Shown here piece after piece: positions 43,280 to 52,556 of a stretch of DNA of 64,000 nucleotides. Within the stretch, counting starts at the first letter, position 1. Each line of letters begins with the position of its first letter. The DNA lies in the NCBI RefSeq assembly GCF_019711375.1, contig NZ_CP081295.1, positions 496,001 to 560,000 of the forward strand, written 5' to 3'. The notes under the pieces are model-generated. The model made no database searches. It was given only the letters and a program-made list of their open reading frames with translations, and was not told where the DNA came from. The DNA comes from Qipengyuania aurantiaca. GTDB taxonomy: Bacteria > Pseudomonadota > Alphaproteobacteria > Sphingomonadales > Sphingomonadaceae. Both the position numbers and the translations under genes were made by a program.

Positions 43280-44392
43280 ATGCACGAAAAACTGTTCGAA
43301 CCGCTCACCCTCGGCGCCATCGAGGCGAAGAACCGGATCTTCATGGCCCCGCTCACCCGTGGCCGCTCGACCCAGCCCGGCTCGGTCCCGAACGAGATGA
43401 TGGCGACCTATTACCGCCAGCGCGCCGGTGCCGGCCTGATCATTTCCGAAGCCACCGGCATCAGCGTCGAAGGCCTTGGCTGGCCCGCCGCGCCGGGGAT
43501 TTGGAGCGATGCGCAGACCGAAGGCTGGAAGCCGGTGACCGAAGCCGTTCACGAGGAAGGCGGCAAGATCGTCCTCCAGATGTGGCACATGGGCCGCCTC
43601 GTCCATCCCGATTTCCTCGGCGGCAATCCGCCGGTCTCGGCCAGCGCCACCAAGGCTCCCGGCCACGCGCATACCTTCGAAGGCCGCAAGGATTACGAAC
43701 AGGCGCGCGAGCTTTCGACCGACGAGATCGCCCGCGTGGTCGAGGATTATCGCCACGCGGCCGAAAACGCCAAGAAGGCCGGTTTCGACGGCGTGCAGCT
43801 GCACGGCGCGAATGGCTATCTGGTCGACCAGTTCCTGCGCGACAGCACGAACTTGCGCGAAGACGACTACGGCGGCAGCCCCGAAAACCGCACGCGCTTC
43901 CTGCGCGAAGTCCTGACCGCGCTGGTCGATGTCTGGGGCGCGGACCGCGTGGGCGTGCGCCTCTCGCCCAATGGCGAAACGCAAGGCTGCGACGACAGCG
44001 ACCCGCCCGCCATCTTCGGCGCAGCGGCGAAAGTGGTCGAGGACCTCGGCCTCGCCTTCCTCGAACTGCGCGAACCCGGACCCGAAGGCACCTTCGGTTC
44101 GACCGAAGTGCCCAAGCAGAGCCCGCTGATCCGCAAGACCTATTCGGGTCCGCTGATCCTCAACAGCGACTACACGCCCGAACAGGCCGTGGCCGATATC
44201 GAGGCCGACCGCTGCGATGCGGTGAGCTGGGGCCGCGATTTCATCTCCAACCCCGACCTGCCCGAACGCTTCCGTCTGGGCGCACCGCTGCAACCCAATG
44301 TAAACGTGCCGCAAAGCTGGTACCTGCCCGGCCCCGAAGGCTACATCGATTACCCGATGCTAACCAACACCGCCGATATTGCGGCGGGATGA
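43280..44392 (+). CDS. Old Yellow Enzyme family alkene reductase
   Basis: An FMN-dependent NAD(P)H oxidoreductase of 370 residues. The OYE barrel signature is LHGANGYLVDQFLRDSTNLR followed by DDYGGSPENRTRFL, with the FMN-binding start FMAPLTRGRST and a late ADRCDAVSWGRDFI. This group includes NemA and xenobiotic reductases that reduce activated alkenes or nitro compounds; the natural substrate is unknown. AAGGAAACC precedes the ATG at 43280 and is a usable ribosome site, so I prefer it to the open extension. The CitE-like lyase follows in the same direction. Confidence 0.92.
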   Translation: MHEKLFEPLTLGAIEAKNRIFMAPLTRGRSTQPGSVPNEMMATYYRQRAGAGLIISEATGISVEGLGWPAAPGIWSDAQTEGWKPVTEAVHEEGGKIVLQMWHMGRLVHPDFLGGNPPVSASATKAPGHAHTFEGRKDYEQARELSTDEIARVVEDYRHAAENAKKAGFDGVQLHGANGYLVDQFLRDSTNLREDDYGGSPENRTRFLREVLTALVDVWGADRVGVRLSPNGETQGCDDSDPPAIFGAAAKVVEDLGLAFLELREPGPEGTFGSTEVPKQSPLIRKTYSGPLILNSDYTPEQAVADIEADRCDAVSWGRDFISNPDLPERFRLGAPLQPNVNVPQSWYLPGPEGYIDYPMLTNTADIAAG

Positions 44393-44442
44393 TTCGCGCC
44401 TGAATTGCGGGCGCGTGCATCCGGCGTGAGGAGATGGATCGC

Positions 44443-45318
44443 ATGCGCTCGTGGCTTTTGGTCCCGGCGGACAAGGAAAGGGCCCTTCAGGACGCCGCGC
44501 TGGGCGGGGCGGACGTGGTCGTGCTCGACATGGCGCGCGCCGCCAGCGAGGAGGCCAAGCTCCACACGCGGCTGGCCACGCGCAACTGGCTGATGTCGCA
44601 CCGCGAGCAGGTCACCGCCTCGCGCAAGATGGCGCGCTGGGTGCGCGTGGGGCCGATGGCCAGCCCGCAATGGCGCAGCGATCTCGAGGCGGCGCTGGAA
44701 GGCGCGCCGGACGGCGTGCTGCTAGCCGAATGCACCAATGTCGAGGAGGTAAAGAACCTCGCCGCCGCGCTCTATGAAATCGAGGGCCGTATAGGCCTGC
44801 GCGCCAACACCACGCGGATCGTGCCCGAACTGGGCTCCAACCCGGTAGCAGCGCTGGCCCTGCGCGCCTTTGCCGAGGAACTGCATCCGCGTGTGTCGGG
44901 CCTCGCCTGGGATTCGACGGCGCTTGCCCGATCGCTGGGCGCGCGGCGGATGCGCGGGCCCGGTGGCCTGTGGACCGATCCGCTCGCCATGGTCCGCGCG
45001 CAGGTTCTCCTGGCGGCCCATGCGCAGGGGCTGGACGTGCTCGAAGCCCCGTTCCGCGACCGGCGCGACGATGAAGGCGCCGCCCGCGCCTATTCCGCCG
45101 CGCGCGCGGACGGCTTTACCGGGATGCTCGCCATCCATCCCTCGCAGGTCGAGGGGATCAACGCAGCCTTCGCACCGACCTCGGAAGAGATCGCCGAAGC
45201 GCGCGAGATCGTGGGCCTGTTCGCGCTCGCACACGAAGGCAGCCAGGTCGCGTTCCGTGGCCGTTTCATCGGGGCGAAGGAACTGGCGAAGGCCAAGGCG
45301 CTGCTCGGCGAGGATTGA
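44443..45318 (+). CDS. HpcH/HpaI (CitE-like) aldolase/CoA ester lyase
   Basis: A 291-residue TIM-barrel protein with the start MRSWLLVPADKERALQDAAL and VVLDMARAASEEAKLHTR, features of CitE-like lyases such as malyl-CoA/citramalyl-CoA lyase or malyl-CoA thioesterase. The conserved LRANTTRIVPELGSNP and GMLAIHPSQVEGINAAF are also present. In the usual metal site E/D residues appear in VVLDMARA and LAWDSTALARSLGARR. GAGGAG stands 9 bases before the ATG at 44443 and touches the ATG at 44434, so the former is preferred. Substrate is not assigned. No citDF partner is adjacent. Confidence 0.85.
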   Translation: MRSWLLVPADKERALQDAALGGADVVVLDMARAASEEAKLHTRLATRNWLMSHREQVTASRKMARWVRVGPMASPQWRSDLEAALEGAPDGVLLAECTNVEEVKNLAAALYEIEGRIGLRANTTRIVPELGSNPVAALALRAFAEELHPRVSGLAWDSTALARSLGARRMRGPGGLWTDPLAMVRAQVLLAAHAQGLDVLEAPFRDRRDDEGAARAYSAARADGFTGMLAIHPSQVEGINAAFAPTSEEIAEAREIVGLFALAHEGSQVAFRGRFIGAKELAKAKALLGED

Positions 45319-45327
45319 GCGAAAGGC

Positions 45328-45642
45328 TCAGGTTTCGGGCGACTGGTCGTCCAGCTGCGGCTGGGGCGGTTCCATCACCGGCTCCTCGGCAGGTTCTGCC
45401 GGAGCGGGTGCCGGAGCAGCCGGCGCGCTTCCTCCGGTGGACGAGGCTGCTTCTTCGTCTCCCCCCTGCGAAGGCGATTGCGACGTCACGGTGTCGAGCG
45501 GGAGCATATCGTCGCTGATCGAACCGCCCAGCACTTCGCCGCGCGCGTCGAGATTCTCGTCGGTCTCCGATGGCGTCTCGGACGTATCGCCGCAGGCGGC
45601 CAGCGCAAGACAGGTCGAGGCGAGGAGCAGGAAGCGGATCAT
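45328..45642 (-). CDS. Small predicted lipoprotein
   Basis: A 104-residue protein with a lipoprotein signal peptide: [17 protein letters not shown], where LAAC is the lipobox and the Cys at about residue 17 would be lipidated. The mature part is short, acidic and disordered, with a Pro/Ala-rich tail ([20 protein letters not shown]). No domain is recognised. Its start overlaps the end of lipB as ATGA, so the two are co-translated; the lipoprotein has no known link to lipoate. Confidence 0.82.
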   Translation of the reverse strand: MIRFLLLASTCLALAACGDTSETPSETDENLDARGEVLGGSISDDMLPLDTVTSQSPSQGGDEEAASSTGGSAPAAPAPAPAEPAEEPVMEPPQPQLDDQSPET

Positions 45643-46310
45643 GGCAGTTGGCAGGCCTTTCCTTCGAGCGCGGCGAGGAAATCGCCCGCGCGGTTCATCA
45701 ACGCCTTATCGAACTCGGACGGCGCGATGTCGAGGCCGAGCTTGGCAAGGCTCGTCACGCCGAATTCCTCGATGCCGCAGGGCACGATCCCTGCGAAATG
45801 CGAGAGGTCGGGATCGATGTTCACGCTGAAGCCGTGCATCGTCACCCAGCGCCGCACGCGCACGCCGATCGCGCCGATTTTCGCCTCGCGCCCGTCCACG
45901 TCGCGCGTCCAGATGCCGATCCGTCCCTCGCTGCGCCAGCTTTTCACGCCGAGATCGCCCAGCGTGGCGATGACCCAGCCTTCCACCGAATGGACGAAAC
46001 AGCGCACGTCTCGCCCGCGCTCCTTGAGGTCCAGCATGAGATAACCGATCCGCTGGCCCGGCCCGTGATAGGTGTACCGCCCGCCGCGGCCTGCTTCGAC
46101 CACTTCGAAACGCGGGTCGAGCAGTTCGGCGCCGTCCGCGCTGGTCCCAGCGGTGTAGACCGGGGGATGCTCGAGCAGCCAGACCTGCTCTTTCGCTTCG
46201 CCGGCAGAAATGGCGCGGTTGCGCGCATCCATGGCCTCCAGCGCCTCGCGATAGGGGATCTGCCCCTCCTCGCGGCGGTATTCGATGGTTTCGGGGAGTT
46301 CAGCGGTCAT
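45639..46310 (-). CDS. lipB: Lipoyl(octanoyl) transferase LipB
   Basis: Transfers octanoyl from acyl carrier protein to the lipoyl domains of 2-oxoacid dehydrogenases. The 223-residue protein contains the catalytic Lys in [19 protein letters not shown] and the Cys in [15 protein letters not shown], the acyl-binding [19 protein letters not shown], and the early [15 protein letters not shown]. The ATG at 46310 gives the standard length; the far longer frame upstream is the complement of the next gene. lipA is not in the window. It overlaps the downstream lipoprotein gene by 4 bases. Confidence 0.96.
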   Translation of the reverse strand: MTAELPETIEYRREEGQIPYREALEAMDARNRAISAGEAKEQVWLLEHPPVYTAGTSADGAELLDPRFEVVEAGRGGRYTYHGPGQRIGYLMLDLKERGRDVRCFVHSVEGWVIATLGDLGVKSWRSEGRIGIWTRDVDGREAKIGAIGVRVRRWVTMHGFSVNIDPDLSHFAGIVPCGIEEFGVTSLAKLGLDIAPSEFDKALMNRAGDFLAALEGKACQLP

Positions 46311-46355
46311 CGGCGATTGCGTGGCGATTGTGAGTGCGCTTATCAAGGCCCAACG

Positions 46356-47189
46356 ATGAGGGAAGCCACGATAAAATTCGATCTCGACACCGGCTGGCGC
46401 GATGTAAAGCGCCTCGCTTCGGAGAACCGCACGCTGCTGACGGCCATCGCGGGGATCTTCATCTTCGTACCCTTCGCCGCGGCCCTGATCCTGTTGCCGA
46501 GCATCGCCGAAATTCCGCAACCGCCGGAAGGCGCGGACATGGCCACCGTGTCGAAAGCGATGTCCGCTTTCTACGCCGAGACCTGGTGGATGCTGGTCAT
46601 CCTCCTCGCGATCATAACGATCGGGCAACTGGCCATGCTGGCGCTCGTCGAACGCAAGCCGAGCCCGACGGTCGGCGAAGCGATCGGGGTGGCGGGCAAG
46701 GCGCTTTTCCCCGCCCTGCTGACGCTCTTCATGCAGTCGCTCGGCGTCCAGCTGGTCATGGCGCTTGTCGCCGGGGCGGCGGCGCTGCTGGGCCTTGGCG
46801 CTCTCGCCTTCTTCGGCTTGCTCGCGGCGTTCGTGCTGGGTTGGTATCTGTCGGCGCGGTTCTCGCTCATCCTGCCGATCATGGCGGCCGAGGGGCAATT
46901 GAACCCCATCGCCGTGCTCGGGACCTCGTGGCGACGCACCAGCGGCAACGGCGGACGGCTGCTTGCCTTCTATGTGCTGGTCGCCATCGCGCTGGCGATC
47001 TGCGGCCTGGTCGCGCTGATGCTCACGGCGGTCGTGCTGGCGCTGTTCGGGCAGACGGTGGCACAGAGCGGCGGCGTGATCGTGTCCGCCGCGCTGATCG
47101 CGATTGCCGTGGTGATCTTCACCCTCGTGCTGGCGGCAGCGCACCGCCAGCTCCTGCGCCTCGAGCGGGGGCGGAACCCGGAAGCCTAG
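46356..47189 (+). CDS. GDPD-type membrane domain protein
   Basis: A 277-residue inner-membrane protein with six or more helices, including [78 protein letters not shown] and two near the end. Between helices [20 protein letters not shown] with [20 protein letters not shown] matches the pattern of the glycerophosphoryl-diester phosphodiesterase membrane domain family, found alone in many bacteria. No catalytic phosphodiesterase domain is fused. It is divergent from lipB and convergent with the methyltransferase (4-base overlap). Function unknown. Confidence 0.7.
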   Translation: MREATIKFDLDTGWRDVKRLASENRTLLTAIAGIFIFVPFAAALILLPSIAEIPQPPEGADMATVSKAMSAFYAETWWMLVILLAIITIGQLAMLALVERKPSPTVGEAIGVAGKALFPALLTLFMQSLGVQLVMALVAGAAALLGLGALAFFGLLAAFVLGWYLSARFSLILPIMAAEGQLNPIAVLGTSWRRTSGNGGRLLAFYVLVAIALAICGLVALMLTAVVLALFGQTVAQSGGVIVSAALIAIAVVIFTLVLAAAHRQLLRLERGRNPEA

Positions 47190-47788
47190 GTGGCGGGTAC
47201 CTTCGGTTCCTTCCAGCCCCAGAAGAGCTGGCAGGGCAGGACGTTGAGCGGTTCGAAACCGCTTTCGATCCGCTCGAAATTGCGCGCCATGTAATCGCGC
47301 GCCTTAGCCGAGAACTGGTAGACGAGGAACGCGCCGCCCGGACGGATCACGCGATAGGTCGCATCGGCGATGGCCGGCCCCACGCCTTCGGGCAGGGTAG
47401 AGAACGGCAGGCCGGAAAGCACATAATCGGCGTGCTCGTGGCCATGCGCCTTGACGATCGCCTCCACATCGGCGGCCGAGCCGTGGACCGCGCTGAAGCG
47501 GCTGTCACGGAAATGCTTCTTGAGATAGTCGATATAGAGCGGGTTGGTGTCGATCACGATCAGCTGCCCGTCCCGCGGCAAGCGGTCGAGCACCGCCTGG
47601 CAGAAGGTGCCGACGCCCGGCCCGTATTCGACGAAGACCTTGCATTCGTCCCACTTCACCCGTTCCAGCATTTTGCGGATGGTGAAGCGCGAGGAGGGGA
47701 TGATCGAGCCGACCATGCGCGGCTCGTCGAGGAAGCCCTTGAAGAAGACGCCCCACTGGCCGAACAACCGCGCCGCGCGCTGCTTCAT
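47186..47788 (-). CDS. SAM-dependent methyltransferase, PmtA-like
   Basis: A 200-residue class I methyltransferase. [19 protein letters not shown] is the SAM-binding motif I and [13 protein letters not shown] is motif II, followed by the short [18 protein letters not shown]. The early [14 protein letters not shown] and SGLPFS resemble phospholipid N-methyltransferases (PmtA-type) that make phosphatidylcholine, but rRNA adenine dimethylase-like relatives exist, so the substrate is inferred. The ATG at 47788 is chosen because the family begins near [10 protein letters not shown]; the longer frame to 47890 lacks similarity. No strong Shine-Dalgarno is seen. Confidence 0.75.
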   Translation of the reverse strand: MKQRAARLFGQWGVFFKGFLDEPRMVGSIIPSSRFTIRKMLERVKWDECKVFVEYGPGVGTFCQAVLDRLPRDGQLIVIDTNPLYIDYLKKHFRDSRFSAVHGSAADVEAIVKAHGHEHADYVLSGLPFSTLPEGVGPAIADATYRVIRPGGAFLVYQFSAKARDYMARNFERIESGFEPLNVLPCQLFWGWKEPKVPAT

Positions 47789-47925
47789 CGTGCGGCGCTC
47801 GATCGCACCCAACCCTTGTTGACCGGACAAGCCATTTCCTCTCGCTGACCCTAAAACAGGTCGCAGGGTGTGGCAGCAGCCCACGGCCATTGCAAGCGCA
47901 CGGGCACAGGCCTAGCGGGTTATCC

Positions 47926-49278
47926 ATGGCCGATATCGATCCCAAAGCTGCCGTTACGGCACCGCCGCCCGCCCGGCCTAAGAGTATCTCGCGCGAGCGG
48001 ATGGTGCTGCTGTTCGCGGTGATGCTGACCACGGCGGCAGGCAATACGGCGATGCAGTCGGTCATGCCCTCGATCGGCACAGCGCTCGATATCGACGACG
48101 TCTGGATCAGCCTTGCCTACAGCTGGTCGGCGCTGCTCTGGGTGGTGTGCGCACCGATCTGGGCCGAGCGGTCCGACCGGCGCGGGCGCAAGGCGATGAT
48201 GGCGGTGGGCCTTGTCGGTTTCATCGCCTCGATGGCGCTGTGCGGCGTTGCGCTGTGGATGGGCCTTGTCGGCATACTCGGCGGGACGGCGGCGCTGATC
48301 GCCTTTGCCATTGCGCGCAGCCTCTATGGCGGTTTCGGTAGCGCGGCGCCGCCGGCGGTGCAAGCCTATGTCGCCAGCCGCACCCCGCGGGCCGAGCGGA
48401 CGCAGGCGCTCTCACTGATCGCCTCCAGTTTCGGCCTCGGCACGGTCATCGGCCCGGCGCTGGCGCCGCTCATGGTGCTGCCCTTTGTCGGACTGACCGG
48501 ACCCTTCATCATCTTCGCGCTGATCGGCTTCGCCACGCTGATGGCGCTGCGCCTGCGCCTGCCCAATGACGAGCCGCAATTCCCCGCACGCGGCCAGACC
48601 TACGATGCGCCCTATGCGGGTGGGGGCTCGCAATCTTCCCATGCCGAAGATGACGAGGACGAGGAAGAAGTCGAACCGCACAAGCTGCGCTGGTTCGAAC
48701 CGCGCCTTCGCCCCTGGGTCACGGTGGGCCTGATCGGAGGGCACGCGCAGGCGATGGTGCTGGGGATCATCGGCTTTCTCGTGCTCGACCGGCTCGGGCT
48801 GCGGGCCACCCCGGCCGAGGGCACAGGGCCGGTCGGCCTCGTCCTGATGTGCGGGGCGATCGCCACCCTGCTCGCGCAATGGGGCCTGATCCCGCGGCTC
48901 GACCTGGGTCCGCGCGCGGCCACGCTGTCCGGCATCACGATTGCAGGCGCGGGCGTCGCCTATCTGGGCGTGGCCGACAACCTCCACGCCATTGCGCTGG
49001 CTTACGCCATCGCCTCTCTGGGCTTTGGCCTGTTCCGCCCCGGCAGCACGGCGGGCACCTCGCTGGCGGTGACGCGGGCGGAACAGGGGCAGGCGTCTGG
49101 CATCACGGCGAGCGTTGCGGGCGCGAGCTTCATCTACGCGCCCGCGCTCGGCGTCTGGCTCTATGGCCATTCCGACTGGCTCGGCTTCGGCCTCATTGTG
49201 GCGCTGTGCCTTGCCGTCGTGCTCTACGGATGGCGCGCGCTGCAACGCGACAGCACGCTCACCCGCGAACGCCGCTAG
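47926..49278 (+). CDS. MFS transporter
   Basis: A 450-residue major facilitator with 12 helices. The cytoplasmic A-motif between helices 2 and 3 is seen as IWAERSDRRGRKAMM, and a long acidic loop (EDDEDEEEVEPHK, about residues 242-254) separates the two six-helix halves. The early segment VMPSIGTALDID is typical of drug:H+ antiporter families. Substrate is not predictable. The ATG at 47926 starts MADIDPKAAV; an earlier in-frame ATG overlaps the divergent gene's region. It is convergent with arsC (4-base overlap). Confidence 0.9.
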   Translation: MADIDPKAAVTAPPPARPKSISRERMVLLFAVMLTTAAGNTAMQSVMPSIGTALDIDDVWISLAYSWSALLWVVCAPIWAERSDRRGRKAMMAVGLVGFIASMALCGVALWMGLVGILGGTAALIAFAIARSLYGGFGSAAPPAVQAYVASRTPRAERTQALSLIASSFGLGTVIGPALAPLMVLPFVGLTGPFIIFALIGFATLMALRLRLPNDEPQFPARGQTYDAPYAGGGSQSSHAEDDEDEEEVEPHKLRWFEPRLRPWVTVGLIGGHAQAMVLGIIGFLVLDRLGLRATPAEGTGPVGLVLMCGAIATLLAQWGLIPRLDLGPRAATLSGITIAGAGVAYLGVADNLHAIALAYAIASLGFGLFRPGSTAGTSLAVTRAEQGQASGITASVAGASFIYAPALGVWLYGHSDWLGFGLIVALCLAVVLYGWRALQRDSTLTRERR

Positions 49279-49619
49279 AGGATTTCGAGCACCGTATCCT
49301 GCGGACGGCAGAGGCGCGCGCCCTTGTCGGTTTCCACCAGCGGCCGTTCGATCAGGATCGGGTCGGCGACCATGGCCGCGAGCACCTCTTCCGCGCTCGC
49401 ATCGGGCAGGCCGCGCTCCACCGCATCGGTCCCGCGAATACGAAGCCCTTCGTTCGGCGTGATCCCGGCGTCCTTGTAAAGCTGCGCGAGCTTTTCCGCG
49501 GTCGGCGGGTCCTTCAGATACTCGACCACCTCGACATCCACCTTCGACAGATTTTCTAGGATGGCGAGCGTCTTGCGCGAGGTGCCGCACTTGGGATTGT
49601 GCCAGATCGTGGCCTTCAT
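49275..49619 (-). CDS. arsC: Arsenate reductase (glutaredoxin) ArsC family
   Basis: A 114-residue ArsC/Spx-family protein. The active-site Cys is in HNPKCGTSRKTL (Cys11), followed by EVVEYLKDPPT with the conserved Tyr/Leu-Lys, and a late RPLVETDKGARLCRPQ in which the Arg cluster contacts arsenate. AAGGAG lies before the ATG at good spacing. No arsB, arsR or acr3 is adjacent, so an arsenic role is uncertain; orphan members may be YfgD-like. Confidence 0.88.
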   Translation of the reverse strand: MKATIWHNPKCGTSRKTLAILENLSKVDVEVVEYLKDPPTAEKLAQLYKDAGITPNEGLRIRGTDAVERGLPDASAEEVLAAMVADPILIERPLVETDKGARLCRPQDTVLEIL

Positions 49620-49720
49620 ATCGGGTCTCCTTTGCCGTACCCGCTAATCGACCCTTGCGATGAGAGAAAGCCTCTCTTGCGATTTTTTCATGCGCCAAAT
49701 GCAGATTCGGGGTTGAAACT

Positions 49721-49767
49721 GCGAATGGTTCTCAATAGCAGGCGCTCAGCAATTGATAATCATTCGC
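49721..49767 (+). promoter_or_regulatory. Two facing Fur-like boxes before the siderophore receptor
   Basis: GCGAATGGTTCTCAAT (49721-49736) and ATTGATAATCATTCGC (49752-49767) are reverse complements at 14 of 16 positions. The second holds GATAATCATT, ten of ten central bases of the classic Fur box, with about 14 of 19 overall. The receptor ATG is 18 bases past the second box. Iron repression by a Fur-type regulator is the likely use. Confidence 0.65.
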
Positions 49768-49785
49768 AAGAACAGAAAGCCGTTT

Positions 49786-51894
49786 ATGAAGCCCTTCACC
49801 CGTGCCGCTCTCCTGCTCGCCGGAACCGCCATTTCAGCTCCCGCTATGGCCAGCACCGCGAGCGCCGACGGCCAGCCCGAGCGCGACTACCTGCCCACCG
49901 ACATCGTCGTGAAGGGCGAGCGTGCGGACGATTACGGCACCGACGACGGTTCCACCGCCACCAAGACGCCGACCCCGCTGATCGACGTGCCGCAGGCGGT
50001 CAGCTTCATCACCGAGGACCAGCTCGAAGACCAGGCCGTTCACCAGCTCGGCGACGCGCTGCGCTATGTCCCCGGCATCAGCATGGAAACCGGCGAAGGC
50101 CACCGCGACGAGGTCTTCATCCGCGGCCAGGAATCGACCGCCGACTTCTACATCGACGGCCTGCGCGACGACGCGCAATATTATCGCTCGCTCTACAACA
50201 TCGAGCGCGTCGAAGTCCTGAAGGGCGCCAACGCGCTCATCTTCGGACGCGGGGCCGGTGGCGGCGCGATCAACCGTGTGGCCAAGCGCGCCGAGTTCCA
50301 GTCCGCCATCAGCGGCGAAGCTTCGGTCGACAGCTTCGGCGCCTTCGCCCTCCTTGCCGATGTGAACCAGCCGGTTTCCGACAGCCTCGCGCTGCGCCTC
50401 AACGCGACCTACGAGGAATTCGACAACGACCGCGATTTCTACGAAGGTCGCTTCATCGGCGTCTCGCCCACGCTGACTGCCGCCCTGGGCACGGACACCA
50501 CGCTCTACGCCAGCTACACCTACGACAATGACGAGCGCGTCACCGATCGCGGCGTACCGTCGCTGAACGGCGGCCCGCTGACCGGCTACGACAGCACCTT
50601 CTTCGGCGATCCGGATTTCAACTTCGCCGAATCCGAAGTCCACATCGGGCGCGTCCGCATCGAGCACGATTTCAACGGCGGCCTTTCGGCCAACGCCAGC
50701 GTGCAATACGCCGATTACGACAAGGTTTACGCCAATATCCTGCCGAGCCGCATTCCCGACGACATGCCGGGCTTCGTCCAGCTTGGCGGCTATCGCGACT
50801 ATACCGATCGCGAAAACCTGATCGGCCAGGCGAACCTCGTCTGGGAAGCCGACTTCGGCAATATCGGTTCGACCCTCCTCGTCGGCATGGAAGCAAGCAG
50901 CCAAGACACGCAGAACGGCCGCGACACGGTCAGCTTCGACGATGGCGATCCCGATACGTTCGACGGCCTGACGCCGCTGGCAGAGGAAATCTTCGTTCCC
51001 GCCTACACCATCACCACCGGCGCCCGGTCGCGCGACAGCCAGCTGTCCACCCTGTCCTTCTACGCGCAGGAACAGCTGCAGATCGGCGAATACATCGAAC
51101 TGGTCGGCGGCATCCGCTGGGACCGCTTCGACCTCGAAACGTTCAATGTGGTTTCGGGCGAAGAAGGCGACCGGGTGGACGAGAAGTTCAGCCCGCGCGC
51201 CGGCCTGATCATCAAGCCGACGCCCGATCTCTCGCTCTACGCCAGCTATGCGGAAAGCTTCCTGCCGCAGGCCGGCGACCAGTTCCTGCTCCTGCCCGAA
51301 GCGGACACGGCGTTCGAGCCGGAGAAGTTCACGAGCTATGAACTCGGCGCGAAGTGGGCCCCGCTCGACAACGTCCTCGTCAGCGCGGCGATCTTCCGTC
51401 TCGAACGCAGCAACATCCAGTCGAAGAACGAGCTCGACGAAGTCGTGCTGGCCGGCAAGAGCCGCGCCGAAGGTTTCGAGATCGGAGCGGTCGGCGAAGT
51501 GACCGATTTCTGGAAGGCCAACCTCGGCTACACCTATCTCGACGGCGAACTGCTGAACGACAACGATTTCGGCGCGGCGGGCCAGCGCCTGCAACAGCTG
51601 CCGCGTCATTCGATCAGCGCGTGGAACCGCTTCGACTTCACCGACAACATCGGTGTCGGCCTCGGCGTGATCCACCAGTCGGAGCAATTCGCCAGCTTCT
51701 CGAACGATGTCGTCCTGCCCGCCTACTGGCGCGTCGACGCCGCGGCCTTTTACACGGTCAGCGATCGCCTCAGCCTGCAGGTGAATATCGAGAACCTGTT
51801 CGACGAGACCTATTACCCGAGCGCCCATGGCGACAACAACATCCAGCCCGCCGACCCGTTCAGCGCGCGCTTCGGGGTTCGCTTCGAGCTCTGA
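49786..51894 (+). CDS. TonB-dependent siderophore receptor
   Basis: A 702-residue outer-membrane receptor. The signal peptide is MKPFTRAALLLAGTAISAPA and cleavage follows MAS. The plug has IVVKGERAD as a TonB-box-like stretch, DVPQAVSFITEDQLEDQ, ALRYVPGISMETGEG, and VERVEVLKG-type VEVLKGANALIFGRGAGG; the beta-barrel ends FSARFGVRFEL with a terminal aromatic-hydrophobic strand. This is the FpvA/FhuE/FcuA-type siderophore group. No N-terminal signalling domain is present, and no sigma/anti-sigma genes are next to it, so control is probably by the two Fur-like boxes upstream. The siderophore is unknown. Confidence 0.94.
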   Translation: MKPFTRAALLLAGTAISAPAMASTASADGQPERDYLPTDIVVKGERADDYGTDDGSTATKTPTPLIDVPQAVSFITEDQLEDQAVHQLGDALRYVPGISMETGEGHRDEVFIRGQESTADFYIDGLRDDAQYYRSLYNIERVEVLKGANALIFGRGAGGGAINRVAKRAEFQSAISGEASVDSFGAFALLADVNQPVSDSLALRLNATYEEFDNDRDFYEGRFIGVSPTLTAALGTDTTLYASYTYDNDERVTDRGVPSLNGGPLTGYDSTFFGDPDFNFAESEVHIGRVRIEHDFNGGLSANASVQYADYDKVYANILPSRIPDDMPGFVQLGGYRDYTDRENLIGQANLVWEADFGNIGSTLLVGMEASSQDTQNGRDTVSFDDGDPDTFDGLTPLAEEIFVPAYTITTGARSRDSQLSTLSFYAQEQLQIGEYIELVGGIRWDRFDLETFNVVSGEEGDRVDEKFSPRAGLIIKPTPDLSLYASYAESFLPQAGDQFLLLPEADTAFEPEKFTSYELGAKWAPLDNVLVSAAIFRLERSNIQSKNELDEVVLAGKSRAEGFEIGAVGEVTDFWKANLGYTYLDGELLNDNDFGAAGQRLQQLPRHSISAWNRFDFTDNIGVGLGVIHQSEQFASFSNDVVLPAYWRVDAAAFYTVSDRLSLQVNIENLFDETYYPSAHGDNNIQPADPFSARFGVRFEL

Positions 51895-51918
51895 TCTGCC
51901 GGAATGACAGGCAAAGCG

Positions 51919-51947
51919 AAACGGCGGCCGGCAACGGTCGCCGTTTT
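51919..51947. terminator. Bidirectional terminator between siderophore receptor and 2Fe-2S gene
   Basis: AAACGGCG (51919-51926) pairs with CGCCGTTT (51939-51946), with CCG/CGG inside and TTTT at the 3' end on the plus strand. It starts 25 bases after the receptor stop and ends 11 bases before the stop of the convergent gene, so it can serve both. Confidence 0.8.
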
Positions 51948-51957
51948 GCGTTTACGG

Positions 51958-52515
51958 TCAGTCGCGTTCGGGTGCGGCAGGCGGCGCGCTGAGCGCGGGC
52001 ACTTCGGCCGCGGCATCCTCGGCGCTGATACCCGGCGACGGAGCGGCGCTGATCCTCTCCTGCCTACGCGCCACCCGGCCCGCGCGCTGGATGGCCCGCA
52101 CCAACCGCGGATAGACGCCGCAGCGGCAGATGTTCGGGATGGCCGCCTTGATCTCGGCCTCGCTCGCGCCGGGATTGCGGTCGATCAGCGCGGCGGCGGC
52201 CATCACGATGCCCGGCGTGCAGAACCCGCACTGGATCGCCTGTTCGGCCACCATCGCCTGCTGCACCGGGTGGGTGCGGTCGCCCGACAGCCCCTCGATC
52301 GTCTTGATGAAGCGCCCCTCCGCCTCCGCAATGGTTACTAGGCAAGAACGCAGCGGTTCGCCGTCGATATGGACAACGCAGGCCCCGCAATCGCCATTGC
52401 CGCAGCCGTATTTCGTGCCGGTCAGATTGGCAGCGTCGCGCAGCGCCCATAGCAGGGGCGTTTCGGGGTCCATCAGGAATTCGATGGGACGTTCGTTGAC
52501 CGTCATGCGCGACAT
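51958..52515 (-). CDS. Small [2Fe-2S] subunit of a molybdenum hydroxylase type
   Basis: A 185-residue protein of the xanthine oxidase small-subunit class. The first [2Fe-2S] site is YGCGNGDCGACVVHIDGEPL with the fourth Cys at RSCLVT; the second is QCGFCTPGIVMAAAAL with NICRCGVYPRLV. The C-terminal 40 or so residues are Pro/Ala-rich, which is unusual for a small subunit. No molybdenum-binding large subunit follows on either strand. IorA-type isoquinoline oxidoreductase or aldehyde dehydrogenase small subunit is the likely relative. The start MSRMTV is uncertain, since a second ATG lies three codons in. Confidence 0.88.
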   Translation of the reverse strand: MSRMTVNERPIEFLMDPETPLLWALRDAANLTGTKYGCGNGDCGACVVHIDGEPLRSCLVTIAEAEGRFIKTIEGLSGDRTHPVQQAMVAEQAIQCGFCTPGIVMAAAALIDRNPGASEAEIKAAIPNICRCGVYPRLVRAIQRAGRVARRQERISAAPSPGISAEDAAAEVPALSAPPAAPERD

Positions 52516-52556
52516 GGCGGCGCTTTCGCTTCAATGCGCGGGAATGTCGAGAGGGC

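Noticed and set aside
49834..51828. 664-codon open frame on the minus strand
   Set aside because: It is antisense to the siderophore receptor and has no family-like motif.
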